Below, piece after piece: positions 29,306 through 36,432 of a DNA stretch of 64,000 nucleotides. The stretch covers positions 1-64,000 of the forward strand of contig NZ_VMOA01000022.1 of NCBI RefSeq assembly GCF_020662345.1, in the 5' to 3' direction. Origin of the DNA: Methylobacterium sp. W2 (lineage in GTDB: Bacteria > Pseudomonadota > Alphaproteobacteria > Rhizobiales > Beijerinckiaceae). Numbering within the stretch: position 1 is the first letter of the stretch; every line of letters begins with the position of its first letter. The position numbers and the translations under genes were made by a program. The notes below the pieces were generated by a model. The model made no database searches, was not told where the DNA came from, and saw only the letters and a list, made by a program, of their open reading frames with translations.

Positions 29306-29977
29306 TCAGGGGCGCAACGGCAGGCTGTCGACGAGGCCGGTCACCACGTTGCCGAGGGCCACGGCTTTGGCTCCCGCCGCGGCGCTCTGGGTACCGACGA
29401 AGCTGCCGGCCCGGCTGATCGCGGAGATCGCCGGCGCGAAGGGCAGGGCGAGACGGGGAACGAGATCCTCCTCCGCCTCGGCCTCAACCCGGAACGGCTC
29501 GGGAGCCACGGCGGGCGCCTTGGCGACGGCGACCGATGGCACGCGGACGGCGTCGGGCCTCGCGGATTCGGCCCTGGCCGTCTCGGACCGCGCGGGATCC
29601 GTCCGCCGCAGGGTCGGCTTGGCGGCGACGCGAGCGGCCGGGCGACGGGGTGGGGTCACGGCGCCCGTCGCTGCGACGCTCATGGCACCGTGATCGCGCA
29701 ACGGAAACTGATCGCGAAAGGCGAGGGCGGCGGGGACGAAGGCCACCGTCGGGTCGGCCTCGGCCGGATTGGCCTGCGCCGTCCGGCTCTCCATCTCGAC
29801 CATCGGCGGGCCGACGGGCGTCTCAAGGACGGGAGCGGAGGGCGTCTGGCAGAGGAAGGAGGCGGCCGAGACGATCACCGCGACGACGATCGTCGGCAGC
29901 AGCGGAAGCGCCATGCCCGACCCCGCCTCGGAGGCGAGGGCGTTCTCGATGGGCTGTGATATGCGGCACTCCACCAT
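29306..29977 (-). CDS. Hypothetical single-pass membrane or exported protein
   Basis: 223 aa. A hydrophobic segment at about 23-43 (ALPLLPTIVVAVIVSAASFLC) follows a short polar start, then a long Pro/Ala/Val-rich, Arg-containing, probably disordered region leads to a small C-terminal block ending VTGLVDSLPLRP. The cysteine after the hydrophobic run is not in a clear lipobox. The ATG at 29977 has TGAGG upstream; a second candidate start is at 29914. I recognise no family. It is divergent from the nasT-nasS pair. Confidence 0.55.
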   Translation of the reverse strand: MVECRISQPIENALASEAGSGMALPLLPTIVVAVIVSAASFLCQTPSAPVLETPVGPPMVEMESRTAQANPAEADPTVAFVPAALAFRDQFPLRDHGAMSVAATGAVTPPRRPAARVAAKPTLRRTDPARSETARAESARPDAVRVPSVAVAKAPAVAPEPFRVEAEAEEDLVPRLALPFAPAISAISRAGSFVGTQSAAAGAKAVALGNVVTGLVDSLPLRP

Positions 29978-30227
29978 CCGAACACCTCACCCCGCGCCTC
30001 GACGACGCCATAAGCGCCTGCGTTTGCGGCGGAAGCTGGGCCATTTCCTTTCCCGATCGTATCAAAACATACCGGAGACGCCGAATCGGTCGCGCTGCTT
30101 TTCCGCTCCCCCGGTCTTGGGTCGATCCGTTCGGCCGAGCGGCCTGTTCGGCAAGCGGCTCATTCGGTATGCGTCTTGCCCTTTCCCGCCGGCATGCACC
30201 CGCCGTCCCGCCGCCCATTGGGCCCCG

Positions 30228-30815
30228 ATGACAGACCCATCCCTCACCGTCGCCGTGATCGATCCGAGCCGAGCCCGCGCCGCGATCCTCGAAGAGGGAC
30301 TGCGCGCCGCCGGAATCGCGCATGTGGTGATCATCCCCGATACCGCCGACCTGCCGGCGCAGGTGGCCGCCCTCAACCCGGACGTGGTGGTGATCCACCT
30401 GGAGAGCCCGAGCCGGGACATTCTCGAACAGATGTCGGGCCTGTCGCGCCATGTGGAGCGCCCGGTGGCGATGTTCGTCGACCGCTCGGACGCGCCGATG
30501 ATGCAGGCGGCGGTGGATGCGGGGATCTCCGCCTACGTGGTGGACGGGCTTCATCCCCAGCGCATCCGGTCGATCCTCGACATCGCCATCCTGCGCTTTC
30601 AGGCCTTCGCCCGGCTGCAGCGGGAGCTCGTGGAGGCGCGGGGCGAGCTTGCCGACCGCAAGATCGTGGAGCGCGCCAAGGGCATCCTCATGGCCGCCCG
30701 TTCCCTGAGCGAGGAGGAGGCCTACAAGCTGATGCGGCGCAAGGCCATGAACGAGAAGCGCAAGATCGCCGACATCGCCCGCGCGATCGTCACCGCGGCG
30801 GACCTGTTCGGATGA
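30228..30815 (+). CDS. nasT: NasT-type ANTAR RNA-binding antiterminator
   Basis: 195 aa. Residues 5 to about 120 form a receiver-like domain (TVAVIDPSRARAAILEEGLRAAG) and the C-terminal 65 residues an ANTAR domain: RKIVERAKGILMAARSLSEEEAYKLMRRKAMNEKRKIADIARAIV. NasT of Azotobacter, Paracoccus and Bradyrhizobium binds paired hexaloop hairpins in nitrate-operon leaders and prevents termination. NasS holds it inactive until nitrate binds. Exactly such a leader lies downstream at 31998-32103. The gene overlaps nasS by 4 bp. The ATG at 30228 fits the domain boundary. Confidence 0.93.
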   Translation: MTDPSLTVAVIDPSRARAAILEEGLRAAGIAHVVIIPDTADLPAQVAALNPDVVVIHLESPSRDILEQMSGLSRHVERPVAMFVDRSDAPMMQAAVDAGISAYVVDGLHPQRIRSILDIAILRFQAFARLQRELVEARGELADRKIVERAKGILMAARSLSEEEAYKLMRRKAMNEKRKIADIARAIVTAADLFG

Positions 30816-31828
30816 GGCTCGCCCTCGGATACGTCCCCCTCGTGGATGCCGCGAGCCTGATCGCGGCGGCGGAACTCGGCTTCGCCAAGGTCGAGGGGCT
30901 CACCCTCGATCTCGTGCGCGAGCCGTCCTGGGCGACCCTGCGCGACAAGCTGGCCGTGGGTCATCTCGATGGCGCGCATATCCTGGCGCCCCTCGCCATC
31001 GCCAGCACGCTGGGGCTGAGCGGTCCCCAGACCCGGCTTTGCGTGCCCATGGCGCTGAACCTCAACGGCAACGCCGTCACGGTGTCCCGGCCCCTGTGGG
31101 ACGCGATGGAGGCCGCCGACGACGAGGTCGACACCGTGGCCGCTGCCTTCGCCCGCATTGCCCGGCGACGGGCTCGGGAGGGACGGCCCCTGACGCTGGG
31201 TACGGTGCATCCATTCTCGAGCCATACCTACCAGCTCAGGATCTTCGCCGAGCGTGGCGGTCTCGATCTCGATGCGGAGACCCGCCTCGTGGTGATCCCG
31301 CCGCCGCAGATCGCCGAGGCCCTGCGGCGCGAACTGATCGACGGGTTCTGCGTCGGCAGTCCCTGGAACAGCGTCGCCGTGGCGGAGGGCTATGGCCGCA
31401 TCGCCGTGCTTTGCAGCGAGCTCGTGCCCGGTTGCCCGGAAAAGGTCCTCGCCCTGCCCGAATCCGAAGCCCTGCGCTGCGCCCCCCTGGTGCGGGCCCT
31501 CGACCGGGCCGGGCGCTGGTGCGCCGATCCCGGCAACAGCGCGGAACTCGCCTCTATCCTCGCGCGGGAGGCCTATCTAGGAACGTCGGCGCCGATCCTC
31601 GAACGGGCGATCACGGGGGACGTCGTTGTCGATCCCGACGGCAGACGCCGGCGCGACCCGCATTTCGCCCTGTTCGGAGAGGCGGCGCACCGGCCGGACC
31701 CCGCTCATGCGGAGTGGTTCATCGACCAGGCGCAGCGTGCCGGGCAGCTCGCAGCCTCCGACGATCTGCTGGCCGCCGCCCGCGCCGTCTACCGCCCGGA
31801 CCTGTTCGATGCCGCTCTGAGCGGCTGA
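30812..31828 (+). CDS. nasS: NasS nitrate sensor, NrtA-like
   Basis: A 338-aa cytoplasmic relative of NrtA/CmpA solute-binding proteins. It opens directly with MRLALGYVPLVDAASLIAAAELGFA and has no signal peptide, unlike the NrtA protein encoded at 32149. Shared segments are LDGAHILAPLAIAS, MALNLNGNAVTVS and VVIPPPQIAEALRRELIDGFCVGSPWNSVAV. In known NasS-NasT systems this protein sequesters NasT and releases it on binding nitrate or nitrite. The overlap with nasT fits a stoichiometric complex. Confidence 0.92.
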   Translation: MRLALGYVPLVDAASLIAAAELGFAKVEGLTLDLVREPSWATLRDKLAVGHLDGAHILAPLAIASTLGLSGPQTRLCVPMALNLNGNAVTVSRPLWDAMEAADDEVDTVAAAFARIARRRAREGRPLTLGTVHPFSSHTYQLRIFAERGGLDLDAETRLVVIPPPQIAEALRRELIDGFCVGSPWNSVAVAEGYGRIAVLCSELVPGCPEKVLALPESEALRCAPLVRALDRAGRWCADPGNSAELASILAREAYLGTSAPILERAITGDVVVDPDGRRRRDPHFALFGEAAHRPDPAHAEWFIDQAQRAGQLAASDDLLAAARAVYRPDLFDAALSG

Positions 31829-31872
31829 TCGGGGCCCGACGCCGCTTTTGACGGCAGAACAAGCCTTCCGAT

Positions 31873-31885
31873 TGTGCATCGCACA
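31873..31885. promoter_or_regulatory. Short palindrome upstream of the nitrate promoter, candidate activator site
   Basis: TGTGC-ATC-GCACA is a perfect 5-bp inverted repeat about 85 bp upstream of the sigma-54 -24 element, the usual distance for a bound enhancer protein. It keeps a TGC/GCA core but not the full NtrC consensus spacing, so NtrC binding is only a possibility. The rest of the 320-bp nasS-nrtA gap is covered by the promoter and leader entries. Confidence 0.3.
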
Positions 31886-31968
31886 CCCCGGCCAGGCCTA
31901 TAGCGGCCATGGCCCGCGCGCCGTCGATCCCATCCCCGAACCTAGAGCCGTTACAGGCTGAACGGCGT

Positions 31969-31985
31969 TTGGCACGGAACCTGCT
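31969..31985 (+). promoter_or_regulatory. Sigma-54 promoter of the nitrate assimilation operon
   Basis: TTGGCACGGAACCTGCT matches the RpoN consensus TGGCACG-N4-TTGC in all but one core base. The invariant GG (31971-31972) and GC (31983-31984) are exactly 10 bp apart. Transcription should begin near 31996, two bases before the first leader hairpin. This implies nitrogen-status control (NtrC or similar) on top of nitrate-specific antitermination. Confidence 0.8.
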
Positions 31986-31997
31986 GTGATCTTCTCG

Positions 31998-32040
31998 CTC
32001 GTCAACGGCGACGGGCGCGAATGTCGGCAGAGCCGCTGAC
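31998..32040 (+). promoter_or_regulatory. ANTAR-target leader: two tandem hexaloop hairpins
   Basis: Hairpin 1 (31998-32015) pairs CTCGTC with GACGGG around the loop AACGGC. Hairpin 2 (32023-32040) pairs GTCGGC with GCTGAC around the loop AGAGCC. Both stems are 6 bp with one G-U pair, both loops are exactly six bases, and both have A at position 1 and G at position 4, the two bases conserved in known ANTAR target RNAs. The linker is 7 nt. They precede a terminator, as expected for NasT-controlled antitermination. Confidence 0.85.
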
Positions 32041-32068
32041 CCAAGTAACCCGTTGGCGCGCTTTCGCG

Positions 32069-32103
32069 GCTGCCTCCGGTTGCGTTTGGGCGGCGGTTTT
32101 TTT
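32069..32103 (+). terminator. Intrinsic terminator in the nrtA leader (NasT-controlled)
   Basis: GCTGCCT (32069-32075) pairs with GGGCGGC (32088-32094) through seven pairs including two G-U, followed by GG and seven Ts at 32097-32103. It sits 46 nt before the nrtA start, inside the operon's own transcript. It would end transcription unless blocked, which is the expected job of NasT bound to the two upstream hairpins. Confidence 0.75.
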
Positions 32104-32148
32104 GTGTGTTCAGGTCGGCGGCTCACGCTTCGAGGGATCGATTTCTCC

Positions 32149-33438
32149 ATGACTGACGGGTTTCAGAACAGCCGGCGCAGCCTCCTGAAGGGCGCCGCCG
32201 CGACCTTGTCGCTGGCAGCCCTGGCGCGCACCGCGCTGCCCGGCGGCGCCTTCGCGCAAGGGGCCGGCCCCGAGGTGAAGGGCGCCAAGCTCGGCTTCAT
32301 CGCGCTGACCGATGCCGGGCCGCTCTTCGTCGCCAAGGAGAAGGGCTTCTTCGCCAAGCACGGCATGCCCGACGTGGAGGTGCTGAAACAGGCGAGCTGG
32401 GGCACCACCCGCGACAACCTGGTGCTCGGCTCCGAGGGCAACGGCATCGACGGCGCCCATATCCTCTCGCCGATGCCCTACCTCATCAGCGCCGGCCGGG
32501 TGACGCAGAACAACGTCCCCGTGCCGATGCAGATCCTGGCGCGCCTCAACACCAACGGCCAGTGCGTCTCGGTGGCCAAGGAGTATCTCGATTCCAAGGT
32601 CGCCCTCGATTCCAAGGTGTTCAAGGCCGCGATCGAGAAGAAGAAGGCCGCCGGCAAGTCGGTGAAGGCGGCCATGACCTTCCCCGGCGGCACCCACGAC
32701 CTCTGGATCCGCTACTGGCTCGCCGCCGGCGGGATCGACCCCGACAAGGACATCGAGACCATCGTCGTGCCGCCGCCCCAGATGGTGGCGAACATGAAGG
32801 TCGGCACGATGGATTGCTTCTGCGTCGGCGAGCCGTGGAACGCGCAGCTCGTGCAGCAGGGCCTCGGCTACACCGCGTTGACCACCGGCGAATTGTGGAA
32901 GGACCACCCGGAAAAGGCGTTCGCCATGCGCGCCTCCTGGGTCGAGAAGAACCCCATCGCCGCCAAGGCCCTGACCATGGCGGTGCTGGAAGCGCAGATG
33001 TGGTGCGACAAGCCCGAGAACCGGGACGAGTTCGCCGCCATCGTCGCCAAGCGTCAGTGGATCAACATCCCCGTCGGCGATGTCGCCGGCCGCATGAAGG
33101 GCACCATCGATTACGGCGACGGCCGCGTGGTCGAGAACAGCCCCTACGTCATGAAGTTCTTCGCCGACAACGCCTCCTACCCCTACCAGAGCCACGACCT
33201 CTGGTTCCTCACCGAGGACATCCGCTGGGGCAAGTTCGACGCGCAGACCGACACCAAGGCGCTCATCGCCAAGGTCAACCGCGAAGACATCTGGCGTGAC
33301 GCCGCGAAGGCGCTGGGCGTCACCGCGATCCCGAGCTCCACGTCGCGCGGCAAGGAGACCTTCTTCGACGGGAAGGTCTTCGATCCCGCCGATCCCGCCG
33401 CCTACCTGTCCAGCCTCGGCATCAAGAGGATCGCGTGA
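32149..33438 (+). CDS. nrtA: Nitrate ABC transporter, substrate-binding protein
   Basis: A 429-aa periplasmic binding protein of the NrtA/CmpA family. The N-terminus MTDGFQNSRRSLLKGAAATLSLAAL is a Tat signal (twin Arg, then Leu-Leu-Lys and a hydrophobic core) ending near AFA-QG. The body has VKGAKLGFIALTDAGPLFVAKEKGFF, NGIDGAHILSPMPYL, NTNGQCVSVAKEY, PGGTHDLWIRYWLAAGGIDP and GTMDCFCVGEPWNAQLV. It should bind nitrate, possibly nitrite. The first gene after the regulated leader, it overlaps nrtB at TGATG. Confidence 0.95.
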   Translation: MTDGFQNSRRSLLKGAAATLSLAALARTALPGGAFAQGAGPEVKGAKLGFIALTDAGPLFVAKEKGFFAKHGMPDVEVLKQASWGTTRDNLVLGSEGNGIDGAHILSPMPYLISAGRVTQNNVPVPMQILARLNTNGQCVSVAKEYLDSKVALDSKVFKAAIEKKKAAGKSVKAAMTFPGGTHDLWIRYWLAAGGIDPDKDIETIVVPPPQMVANMKVGTMDCFCVGEPWNAQLVQQGLGYTALTTGELWKDHPEKAFAMRASWVEKNPIAAKALTMAVLEAQMWCDKPENRDEFAAIVAKRQWINIPVGDVAGRMKGTIDYGDGRVVENSPYVMKFFADNASYPYQSHDLWFLTEDIRWGKFDAQTDTKALIAKVNREDIWRDAAKALGVTAIPSSTSRGKETFFDGKVFDPADPAAYLSSLGIKRIA

Positions 33439-34310
33439 TGGCCAACACCTCCACCATCGCCGTAACGGGAGCCGCCGCGAAGCCGGCGGCGGCGGCCAAG
33501 GCCCCGCGCAAGCCCCTCGTGACCCTGGCGACGTTCCGCCAGATCGCCGTCAACCTGATCCCGCCGGTCGTGGTTCTGATCGCCTTCCTGGTGATCTGGG
33601 AACTGCTGTGCTCGCGGCCCACCGCCGGCCTGCCGCCGCCCTCGCGCGTCGTCACCGAGGCCTGGGACATCATCGCCCACCCGTTCTACGACAATGGCGG
33701 CACCGACAAGGGCCTGTTCTGGCACATCTATGCCAGCATCCAGCGCGTCGCCTTCGGCTTCGCCCTCGCGACCGTGGTCGGCATCATGGTCGGCACCCTG
33801 ATCGGCCAGTCGGACTGGGCCATGCGCGGCCTCGACCCGATCTTCCAGGTGCTGCGCACGATCCCGCCGCTCGCCTGGCTGCCGCTTTCCCTCGCGGCGT
33901 TCCGCGACGGGCAGCCCTCGGCCATCTTCGTGATCTTCATCACCTCGATCTGGCCGATCATCATCAACACGGCGGTGGGCATCCGCAACATCCCGCAGGA
34001 TTACCGCAACGTGGCGGCGGTGCTGCGGCTCAACCCGCTCGAATTCTTCGTGAAGATCATGCTGCCCTCGGCGGCCCCCTACATCTTTACGGGGCTGCGG
34101 ATCGGCGTCGGCCTGTCCTGGCTCGCCATCGTGGCGGCGGAGATGCTCATCGGCGGCGTCGGCATCGGCTTCTTCATCTGGGATGCCTGGAACTCGTCGC
34201 ACATCTCCGAGATCATCGTCGCCCTCGTCTATGTCGGGGTGATCGGGTTCTTCCTCGACCGGTTCGTGGCCTTCATCGGCACCCTCGTCACCCGCGGCGC
34301 CACCGCCTGA
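33438..34310 (+). CDS. nrtB: Nitrate ABC transporter, permease
   Basis: An inner-membrane permease of 290 aa of the NrtB/SsuC/TauC type, with about six membrane segments. The EAA-loop region reads AAVLRLNPLEFFVKIMLPSAAPYIFTGLRIGVGLSWLAIVAAEML, where it contacts the ATPase. The ending HISEIIVALVYVGVIGFFLDRFVAFI is typical of the family. The ATG overlaps the nrtA stop, so the genes are translationally coupled. Confidence 0.95.
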   Translation: MANTSTIAVTGAAAKPAAAAKAPRKPLVTLATFRQIAVNLIPPVVVLIAFLVIWELLCSRPTAGLPPPSRVVTEAWDIIAHPFYDNGGTDKGLFWHIYASIQRVAFGFALATVVGIMVGTLIGQSDWAMRGLDPIFQVLRTIPPLAWLPLSLAAFRDGQPSAIFVIFITSIWPIIINTAVGIRNIPQDYRNVAAVLRLNPLEFFVKIMLPSAAPYIFTGLRIGVGLSWLAIVAAEMLIGGVGIGFFIWDAWNSSHISEIIVALVYVGVIGFFLDRFVAFIGTLVTRGATA

Positions 34311-34386
34311 ACGCCTCCGCGCGGCGCGCCGGGGTCTTCCCGCCGCGCCGTGCCCCGACCGCCTCTCGCAGAGGGACACGAGACCC

Positions 34387-35181
34387 ATGAGCTATCTCAG
34401 CATCGAGAATGTCGGCATCAGCTTCACCCGCGCCGGGCGCACCAACGAGGTGCTGCGCGACGTCAGCGTGAAGATCGACAAGGGCGAGTTCGTCTCGCTG
34501 ATCGGCCATTCCGGCTGCGGCAAGTCGACGGTGCTCAACATCGTCGCCGGCCTGCTCAAGGCCTCCACCGGCGGCGTCCTTCTCGAGGACAAGGAGGTCA
34601 ACAGCCCCGGCCCCGACCGCGCCGTGGTGTTCCAGAACCACTCCCTGCTGCCGTGGCTCACCGTGCGTGAGAACGTGGCGCTGGCCGTGGAAAAGGTGCT
34701 CAAGGGCAAGAAGTCCCGGGCCGAACGCTCCGAGTGGATCGACCACAACCTCGCGCTGGTGAACATGACCCACGCCGCCGACCGGCGCCCCAACGAGATC
34801 TCGGGCGGCATGAAGCAGCGCGTGGGCATCGCCCGCGCGCTCGCCATGGAGCCGAAGGTGCTCCTCCTCGACGAGCCGTTCGGCGCGCTGGACGCGCTCA
34901 CCCGCGCCCATCTCCAGGACTCGCTCATGGACATCCATGCGCGGCTGAAGAACGCCGTGATCATGATCACCCACGATGTCGACGAGGCGGTGCTGCTCTC
35001 CGACCGCATCGTGATGATGACCAACGGCCCCTCGGCCACCGTCGGCGAGATCCTCAAGGTCGATCTGGAGCGGCCCCGCCGCCGCCTCGATCTGGTGGAG
35101 GACGCCACCTACACCCATGCCCGCGCGGCGGTGCTCGAGTTCCTCTATGCCCGCCACGCCAAGCCCGCCATGGCGGCTTGA
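34387..35181 (+). CDS. nrtD: Nitrate ABC transporter, ATP-binding protein
   Basis: 264 aa. Walker A is GHSGCGKST (about 40-48), the Q-loop is VFQNHSLLPWLTV, the signature is EISGGMKQRVGIARALAMEPKV and Walker B is LLLDEPFGALDALTR, followed by the switch His in MITHDVDEAV. There is no fused solute-binding domain, so it resembles NrtD rather than NrtC. It presumably works as a homodimer with NrtB and NrtA. Confidence 0.94.
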   Translation: MSYLSIENVGISFTRAGRTNEVLRDVSVKIDKGEFVSLIGHSGCGKSTVLNIVAGLLKASTGGVLLEDKEVNSPGPDRAVVFQNHSLLPWLTVRENVALAVEKVLKGKKSRAERSEWIDHNLALVNMTHAADRRPNEISGGMKQRVGIARALAMEPKVLLLDEPFGALDALTRAHLQDSLMDIHARLKNAVIMITHDVDEAVLLSDRIVMMTNGPSATVGEILKVDLERPRRRLDLVEDATYTHARAAVLEFLYARHAKPAMAA

Positions 35182-35197
35182 GGATCGGACCTCGGTG

Positions 35198-36421
35198 ATG
35201 AAGGAACGTCTGGTGGTCATCGGCAACGGCATGGCGTCGTTGCGCTTCCTCGAACGGCTCACCGAGCGCGCGCCCGGTGCCTACGACGTCACCGTCGTCG
35301 GCGCCGAGCCGCAGGCGGCCTATAACCGCGTCCTGCTCTCGTCGCTGCTCGGCGGCGAGGTGGACGAGGCGGCCTGCGCGTTCCGGGGCCTCGACTGGTA
35401 CGAGGCGCATGGCATCCGCCTCATCACCGGTGCGCCCGTCACCCAGGTCGACCGGGAGAACGCCCTGGTCATGGTCGGCGAGACCCATGTCCTGCCCTTC
35501 GACAAGCTGGTCCTGGCGGTGGGCTCTCTGCCGATCCGGCTGCCGAAGCCCGGCATGGACCTGCCCGGCATCATCACCTTTCGCGATCTCGCCGACGTGG
35601 CGGCCATCCGCAAGGCGGCTGTGACGGGGGCGAAGGCCATCGTCATCGGCGGCGGCCTGCTCGGGCTGGAGGCCGCCGTCGGCCTCGCCCGTCTCGGGGT
35701 CGACACCACGCTGCTCCACGTCATGGACCGGCTGATGGAGCGCCAGCTCGACCACCACGCCGCCGGCCTGGTGAAGCGGGCCATGGAATCGCGCGGCGTC
35801 CGCGTGCTGCTCAAGGCCGACACCGCCCATGTGGAGGGCGACGGCCGGGTCGAGCGCCTCGTCCTGTCGGACGGAACCGTGCTGCCGGCCGACCTCGTGG
35901 TGATGTCGGTGGGGGTGCGCCCCAATGCCGTCCTGGCTCAGGGCGCCGGGCTCGATGTCGGACGCGGCATCAAGGTCGACGACCGGATGACGAGTTCCGA
36001 TCCGCGCATCTTCGCGCTCGGCGAATGCGCCGAGCATCGCGGCATGGTCTACGGCCTCGTCGAGCCCGCCTATGAGCAGGCCGAGGTGCTGAGCCGCCAT
36101 CTCGTGGGCGAGGAGGCCGCCTATCCCGGCACGTCGCTGGCCACCAGCCTGAAAGTGTCCGGCCTGCCGGTCTTCTCTGCCGGGCTGATCGAGGCGCCCG
36201 AAGGCGCCGAGACGATCGTGATGTCCGATCCCGGCCTCGGCCTCTACCGCAAGCTGATCGTCGGCGACGGCCGGCTCCTCGGCGCCGTCTTCGTCGGCGA
36301 CATCGCCGAACAAGGTTGGTGCAAGACCCTGATCCGCACCGGCGAACCCATCGCCGATCACCGCGACGACCTGATGTTCGGGCGCGTCCACGCCCCCGAT
36401 TCCCAATCCCTGGCAGCATGA
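35198..36421 (+). CDS. FAD/NAD(P)H oxidoreductase resembling the N-terminal domain of NirB
   Basis: 407 aa. An FAD dinucleotide fold opens the protein (VVIGNGMASLRFLERL) and a second, NAD(P)H-binding fold reads VIGGGLLGLEAAVGLARLG, then MDRLMERQLDHHAAGLV as in NirB and NasB. ALGECAEHRGMVYGLVEPAYEQAEVL is the shared C-terminal motif. The BFD [2Fe-2S] and siroheme domains that follow in a full NirB are absent. It probably passes electrons from NADH to the nitrate or nitrite reductase encoded nearby. It starts 16 bp after the ABC ATPase gene. Confidence 0.85.
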   Translation: MKERLVVIGNGMASLRFLERLTERAPGAYDVTVVGAEPQAAYNRVLLSSLLGGEVDEAACAFRGLDWYEAHGIRLITGAPVTQVDRENALVMVGETHVLPFDKLVLAVGSLPIRLPKPGMDLPGIITFRDLADVAAIRKAAVTGAKAIVIGGGLLGLEAAVGLARLGVDTTLLHVMDRLMERQLDHHAAGLVKRAMESRGVRVLLKADTAHVEGDGRVERLVLSDGTVLPADLVVMSVGVRPNAVLAQGAGLDVGRGIKVDDRMTSSDPRIFALGECAEHRGMVYGLVEPAYEQAEVLSRHLVGEEAAYPGTSLATSLKVSGLPVFSAGLIEAPEGAETIVMSDPGLGLYRKLIVGDGRLLGAVFVGDIAEQGWCKTLIRTGEPIADHRDDLMFGRVHAPDSQSLAA

Positions 36422-36432
36422 TGGAGGCTTCC

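Noticed and set aside
30165..30178. GG-N10-GC spacing (GGTATGCGTCTTGC) ahead of nasT, as a sigma-54 promoter
   Set aside because: Only the GG and TTGC parts match; the GCAC part is missing, and nasT-nasS is normally expressed constitutively.
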